Origin: JAKACA01 sp050010115
Lineage (GTDB): Bacteria > Actinomycetota > Acidimicrobiia > Acidimicrobiales > Bog-793
Direction of reading: 5' to 3'
Length of the DNA: 15,259 nucleotides
Assembly: GCA_050010115.1 (NCBI GenBank)
Contig: JBEKLQ010000109.1
Location: forward strand, 1-15,259
Each line of letters opens with the position of its first letter. Within the stretch, counting starts at the first letter, position 1. A model generated the notes under the pieces. It saw only the letters and a program-made list of their open reading frames with translations. It made no database searches and was not told the origin of the DNA. The position numbers and the translations under genes are program-made. Positions 12,902-15,259 of this stretch are shown piece by piece.

Positions 12902-13290
12902 AGCGGTCCGTGTGGGCAAGGATCGAGTGCGTGAGGCTCGTCTTCGTGCTCGACTGCAAGGACCCGGACGGCCTCGCCGCGTTCTGGAGCGCGGCGATCG
13001 GCTACCGGGTCTCCGGCTCCTCCGAGCCCTACGTCGTCCTCGTGCCGGAGAACGGCGACGGACCCGAGCTGGTGCTGCAGCGCGTCGGGGAACCGAAGAC
13101 AACGAAGAACCGCATGCACCTGGACATCCGGACCGACGAGCTCGGCTCGGCTGTCGAACACCTCGAGGCGCTCGGCGCCCGAAGGCTTCAGCCGGGCGTA
13201 ACCGAGGAAGCCGGCTTTCGCTGGGTGGTCATGGCAGATCCCGAAGGCAACGAGTTCTGCGTGGGCACCGAGCCGAGGACGGATACGTGA
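12898..13290 (+). CDS. VOC-superfamily (glyoxalase-like) protein
   Basis: A 130-residue protein of the glyoxalase/bleomycin-resistance/dioxygenase fold (Glyoxalase_6 type). It shows the two beta-alpha-beta-beta-beta halves: RLVFVLDCKDPDGLAAFWSA, AIGYRVSG, PYVVLVPENG, LVLQRVGEPK, then NRMHLDIRTDELGSAVEHLE, LGARRLQPGV, FRWVVMADPEGNEFCV. H in RMHLDI and E in GNEFCV are the usual metal-site positions. Its ATG overlaps the transposase stop (ATGA), and it lies inside the inferred inverted repeats, so it behaves as a passenger gene. VOC members of this type are often unassigned; resistance or detoxification is possible but not shown. Confidence 0.85.
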   Translation: MKRSVWARIECVRLVFVLDCKDPDGLAAFWSAAIGYRVSGSSEPYVVLVPENGDGPELVLQRVGEPKTTKNRMHLDIRTDELGSAVEHLEALGARRLQPGVTEEAGFRWVVMADPEGNEFCVGTEPRTDT

Positions 13291-13312
13291 TCGAAATTAC
13301 GGTCCAGAGCAC

Positions 13313-13334
13313 TTAGTCGAGGAGCTGCGCTCCT
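13313..13334 (-). repeat. Right end of IS630 element with small hairpin
   Basis: TTAGTCGAG (13313-13321) is the inverted partner of 11716-11724. AGGAGC-TGC-GCTCCT (13320-13334) forms a compact stem and may also end transcription of the VOC gene. TA at 13338-13339 follows. Confidence 0.4.
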
Positions 13335-13351
13335 GAGTAACTGACCAAGAG

Positions 13352-13684
13352 GTGGCACTGGATCGGATACTCGGATATCGCGACATGTTCCGAGCACCGC
13401 GGGCGGCCGCCGAGTATCTCGCTGCCGGACAACGCACGGTCGCCAACGACTGGAACGCGGGGCTGGCGTTCGCTCTCGCTGGCGATGTCGACGCCGCGCG
13501 GCGTCACCTTGCGGAGGTCGGAGCGAGTGAGGCTAGGACTGACTGGGCTATCAAGCTGCGCGACGAGGCTGTCCAGTTGGCCGAGTTCACCGACTCTTCG
13601 GCTCTTACCGCGGCTGTTCGCGACCGCATCGGGGCCGCCCGTGCGGCCTTGAGATTGTCTGGCGACAGGCCTTACCGGCTGTGA
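13352..13684 (+). CDS. Hypothetical alpha-helical protein, possibly 5'-truncated
   Basis: A 110-residue frame starting at GTG 13352 with no convincing ribosome binding site. It is Ala/Arg/Asp-rich and helical: FRAPRAAAEYLAAGQRTV, NAGLAFALAGDVDAARRHL, AEVGASEARTD, IKLRDEAVQLAEF, ending LSGDRPYRL. The segment FALAGDVDAARRHLAEV resembles one TPR hairpin. The frame opens exactly at the right end of the IS element, so it could be the 3' part of a gene interrupted by insertion; no matching 5' part is visible left of 11705. No function proposed. Confidence 0.5.
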   Translation: MALDRILGYRDMFRAPRAAAEYLAAGQRTVANDWNAGLAFALAGDVDAARRHLAEVGASEARTDWAIKLRDEAVQLAEFTDSSALTAAVRDRIGAARAALRLSGDRPYRL

Positions 13685-13745
13685 GTGGGGCGATGGCTGC
13701 CGATAACACGGCTATTCGTTAATGGGGCCGGAGGCTCCTCGCTCG

Positions 13746-14081
13746 TCAGCTCCCTCCCGAACCTGTGGGATCGGCGTTCATCGCGTGATATTCGTGTTCA
13801 GGACATCGAGGAAAGAGCCGGTCGCAGGTCTCCTGAACTATCTCCTGGATGTCCTGAGCCGTCCGAGAGACGAAGTACTCCCAGGGCGCCGCCGTAAGGT
13901 CTCCGCCGAGGGCGATGCGTGTTTTGGCTCCGACGATCTCGGCGTGCGGGCCGCCGAGTCGTAGCTTTCCGGCCTCTTCGAATTCGATCCTGACCACGTC
14001 GGTCCCCACTTCGTGCTCGACGTCGTCAAGGACAAGGTTGACGGCTGCACGGGTGCGTAGGAGACCCTCGTACCAGTCCAC
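13746..14081 (-). CDS. Hypothetical protein with C-terminal CPEH motif
   Basis: A 111-residue protein from GTG 14081 on the minus strand. It reads WYEGLLRTRAAVNLVLDDVE, DVVRIEFEEAGKLRLGG, IALGGDLTAAPWEYF, QDIQEIVQETCDRLFPRCPE, and ends HEYHAMNADPTGSGGS. The pattern 'W-E-Y-F...DIQEIVQE...W/F-P-x-CP-x-H' occurs in small conserved hypothetical actinobacterial proteins; the Cys and His residues suggest metal binding. No recognised domain. Neighbours are convergent on its 3' side and give no clue to its role. Confidence 0.6.
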   Translation of the reverse strand: MDWYEGLLRTRAAVNLVLDDVEHEVGTDVVRIEFEEAGKLRLGGPHAEIVGAKTRIALGGDLTAAPWEYFVSRTAQDIQEIVQETCDRLFPRCPEHEYHAMNADPTGSGGS

Positions 14082-14293
14082 GTTTCTAACTCTCGCACTG
14101 GACGGCTCTGCTGTCAGCCATCCGAACCGCCACGATAGGAAGGTTGACAGTCGAGCAATGTGCTGCGGCGCGATGAAGGGACCGGCAATGCGACGTTTTC
14201 GTCATTGGGGCCAGACGCCCGACGATCGCGACCAGGCGGCGGAGGGCCCAAGGAAAGCTGATCTCAGGCCCCAGGCGGCCCGGGGTCGGTACC

Positions 14294-14566
14294 ATGATGT
14301 GTGTGCGTCGGGGCATCTTGGTCAAGATCACCCTTGTCCTGACCGTGGGCACGACAGCATGGATCGGCGCGGCGATGACCTCAGACGGCGGGACATCCCC
14401 CCGGTACGTGCCCTGCATCACTCGTGGCCTGACTTCCGGCCAGCATCCCGGAGAATGTCTCGTGGGTGCCGGCGCCGTGACCACTACAACGAACCCGTGG
14501 ATGACGGGCACGACCATGCCCAGGCCGATGACAACTACCACCACCACCGGAATCGCCCAGCCGTAG
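14294..14566 (+). CDS. Possible small secreted or membrane-anchored protein
   Basis: A 90-residue frame from ATG 14294, with GGGGTCGG about 6 nt upstream. Residues 3-9 are basic, 10-28 hydrophobic (VKITLVLTVGTTAWIGAAM), followed by TSPRYVPCITRGL, HPGECLVGAG and a Thr-rich tail (TTTTNPW, MTTTTTTG). Signal peptide, two cysteines and Thr-rich end fit a small exported protein. The overlapping minus-strand frame from 14580 begins with a Val-rich stretch that is simply the reverse of the ACC repeats, so I prefer this strand, with limited confidence. No known family. Confidence 0.4.
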   Translation: MMCVRRGILVKITLVLTVGTTAWIGAAMTSDGGTSPRYVPCITRGLTSGQHPGECLVGAGAVTTTTNPWMTGTTMPRPMTTTTTTGIAQP

Positions 14567-14675
14567 TTTGATCCGGGCACCCCCAGTGGACGTGCCTATC
14601 GGGTGCGGGACGATGAGGCTCGCCAACCCGACGTTCATTGCGTCAGTTTGCAATGACTCACCCACCTGGAGCCGG

Positions 14676-15257
14676 CTACAGCTGCGGACCCAGCGAGGGC
14701 GCGTCCTGCTGTTCGGGTTCGCGTGTCGGCGGTGTCACCCGTGCTTGGAGGGGGCGGACAGCGGTCCGTCCGCTGACCGGCGGTCGAACAACGCCGTAGA
14801 GGTCGTTCCGGTACTCCTCGAGACCGGCGGCGAGTCGCGAGGCTCTTCGCCGAAGATTCCAGGCCTCTTCGAAGAGCTGCCGGGCAGATGCCTCCTGACG
14901 CTCGTGGCGAGCGGTGTATAGCAGTTTGCGAGTGAAGTCAAGGGGGGTGATTTGGGATCGGTGAGTAGCGGTCAGTAATGGTAAATGATGGTAGGAAGAT
15001 CTGGTGTGATTGGTAATCAAGATGGGCGTTCGGTCCAGTGGTGAACAAGGAGGCGAGCTTGGTTCGCACTCGTAGCTTGGACACGCCAACGGACCTTGAG
15101 TGGCGGTGCGCGTGCAAACAGCCGCTGGCGATGGACACAGTTGAGTCCGCCAGAGTGGTGTACGACCTGAGGTGATCACCTCGGCCGGCGCTGTCACTTT
15201 GACGCCGGGCAATTCGCTGTGACGCCGAGCATCCCCCAGACGCGACAGCCACCGCAC
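14676..15257 (-). CDS. Uncertain minus-strand ORF with helical C-terminal region
   Basis: The frame runs 193 codons from near the window edge, but only its last ~80 look like protein: LYTARHERQEASARQLFEE, AWNLRRRASRLAAGLEEYRN, DLYGVVRPPVSG. This part has regular heptad-like Leu/Ala spacing and GC-rich third positions. The middle (encoded by the AT-richer segment 14935-15025) reads ITNHTRSSYHHLPLL and is unconvincing. A TTG at 15020 is one possible shorter start. Function unknown; it may be a fragment. Confidence 0.25.
   Translation of the reverse strand: MRWLSRLGDARRHSELPGVKVTAPAEVITSGRTPLWRTQLCPSPAAVCTRTATQGPLACPSYECEPSSPPCSPLDRTPILITNHTRSSYHHLPLLTATHRSQITPLDFTRKLLYTARHERQEASARQLFEEAWNLRRRASRLAAGLEEYRNDLYGVVRPPVSGRTAVRPLQARVTPPTREPEQQDAPSLGPQL
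15200..15231 (+). repeat. Direct repeat TGACGCCG(G/A)GCA, 20-bp spacing
   Basis: TGACGCCGGGCA at 15200-15211 and TGACGCCGAGCA at 15220-15231, one mismatch, two helical turns apart. Each copy is also preceded at a distance by CTGT(C/G)AC. It lies at the window edge and may be an operator for a gene beyond it. Confidence 0.4.
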
Positions 15258-15259
15258 CA

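Larger units (their letters stand above)
11705..13339 (+). mobile_element. IS630-family insertion sequence, apparently with a VOC passenger gene
   Basis: The element carries an IS630-type DDE transposase and, overlapping its stop, a VOC gene. Candidate ends share CTCGACTAA (11716-11724) in inverted orientation with TTAGTCGAG (13313-13321), with weaker outer similarity (GTAACT-AGG against GT-TACTCAGG when reversed). TA dinucleotides flank both ends (11705-11706 and 13338-13339), as IS630 elements duplicate TA on insertion. The right end has an extra small hairpin AGGAGC-TGC-GCTCCT (13320-13334) with no left match, so the boundaries are tentative. The transposase assignment itself is firm. Confidence 0.6.

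Noticed and set aside
12479..13102. Minus-strand open frame of 207 codons across the transposase and VOC gene
   Set aside because: It spans two well-supported plus-strand genes and starts with an Arg-rich low-complexity stretch.
13915..14571. Plus-strand open frame of 218 codons
   Set aside because: It is antisense to the CPEH-motif protein and out of frame with the exported-protein candidate; composition is Arg/Ser/Pro noise.
14086..14580. Minus-strand ORF with a valine-rich N-terminal segment
   Set aside because: The hydrophobic run is the reverse of ACC-rich sequence, the start has no usable ribosome binding site, and the C-terminal half has no protein-like pattern; the plus-strand frame is preferred.
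1..15259. CRISPR array
   Set aside because: No regularly spaced direct repeats with spacers and no cas-like genes were seen.

Overview
The window is high-GC bacterial DNA with actinobacterial character: GTG starts, C/G-rich third positions, an AP2-type tyrosine integrase, and secreted proteins of a type I associate with Actinomycetota. The class cannot be fixed from the sequence; Thermoleophilia-like is a guess. The region is accessory. It is rich in integration scars, one insertion sequence, frameshifted genes and small unknown proteins, with no housekeeping operon.

Layout. At 62-1330 (minus strand) lie a frameshifted PIN-like gene and a broken GGDEF-EAL gene. At 1811-3940 a secreted beta-sandwich-type protein (1958-2656) is framed by two long perfect hairpins and followed by a secreted fibronectin-III protein (2806-3915). 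At 4573-6238 (minus strand) are an orphan NarL-type response regulator and, 169 nt downstream, a complete EAL-domain c-di-GMP phosphodiesterase. A close paralogue of the first secreted protein (6514-7143) diverges from the regulator across a repeat-rich intergenic region. From 7267 to 10425 lie three separate 3'-end fragments of tRNA or tmRNA genes, all on the plus strand. Interleaved with them are a 5'-truncated beta-propeller pseudogene, an intact tyrosine integrase, and a translationally overlapping DUF4160-DUF2442 pair. At 10796-11645 two small, related membrane proteins diverge from a shared intergenic region containing a 12-bp palindrome. At 11705-13339 is an IS630-family element whose transposase needs a +1 frameshift at a C6-TGA site; a VOC/glyoxalase-like gene overlaps its stop codon. 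The rest (13340-15259) holds small hypothetical genes.

How it may work together. The most coherent set is 1958-7143. All three secreted proteins carry the same short segment right after the signal peptide (S-N/S-W-V ... E-S/A-Q-S). Each copy of the beta-sandwich protein has a c-di-GMP turnover gene (intact or broken) on the opposite strand upstream. I infer a c-di-GMP-linked surface or matrix fibre system, analogous to TasA/camelysin proteins but without a SipW peptidase in the window. This is inference.

Caution: several frameshifts (about 270, 1055, 1116, 9818, 9935) are repaired by adding one base to a homopolymer. Some 'pseudogenes' may therefore be sequencing or assembly artefacts.
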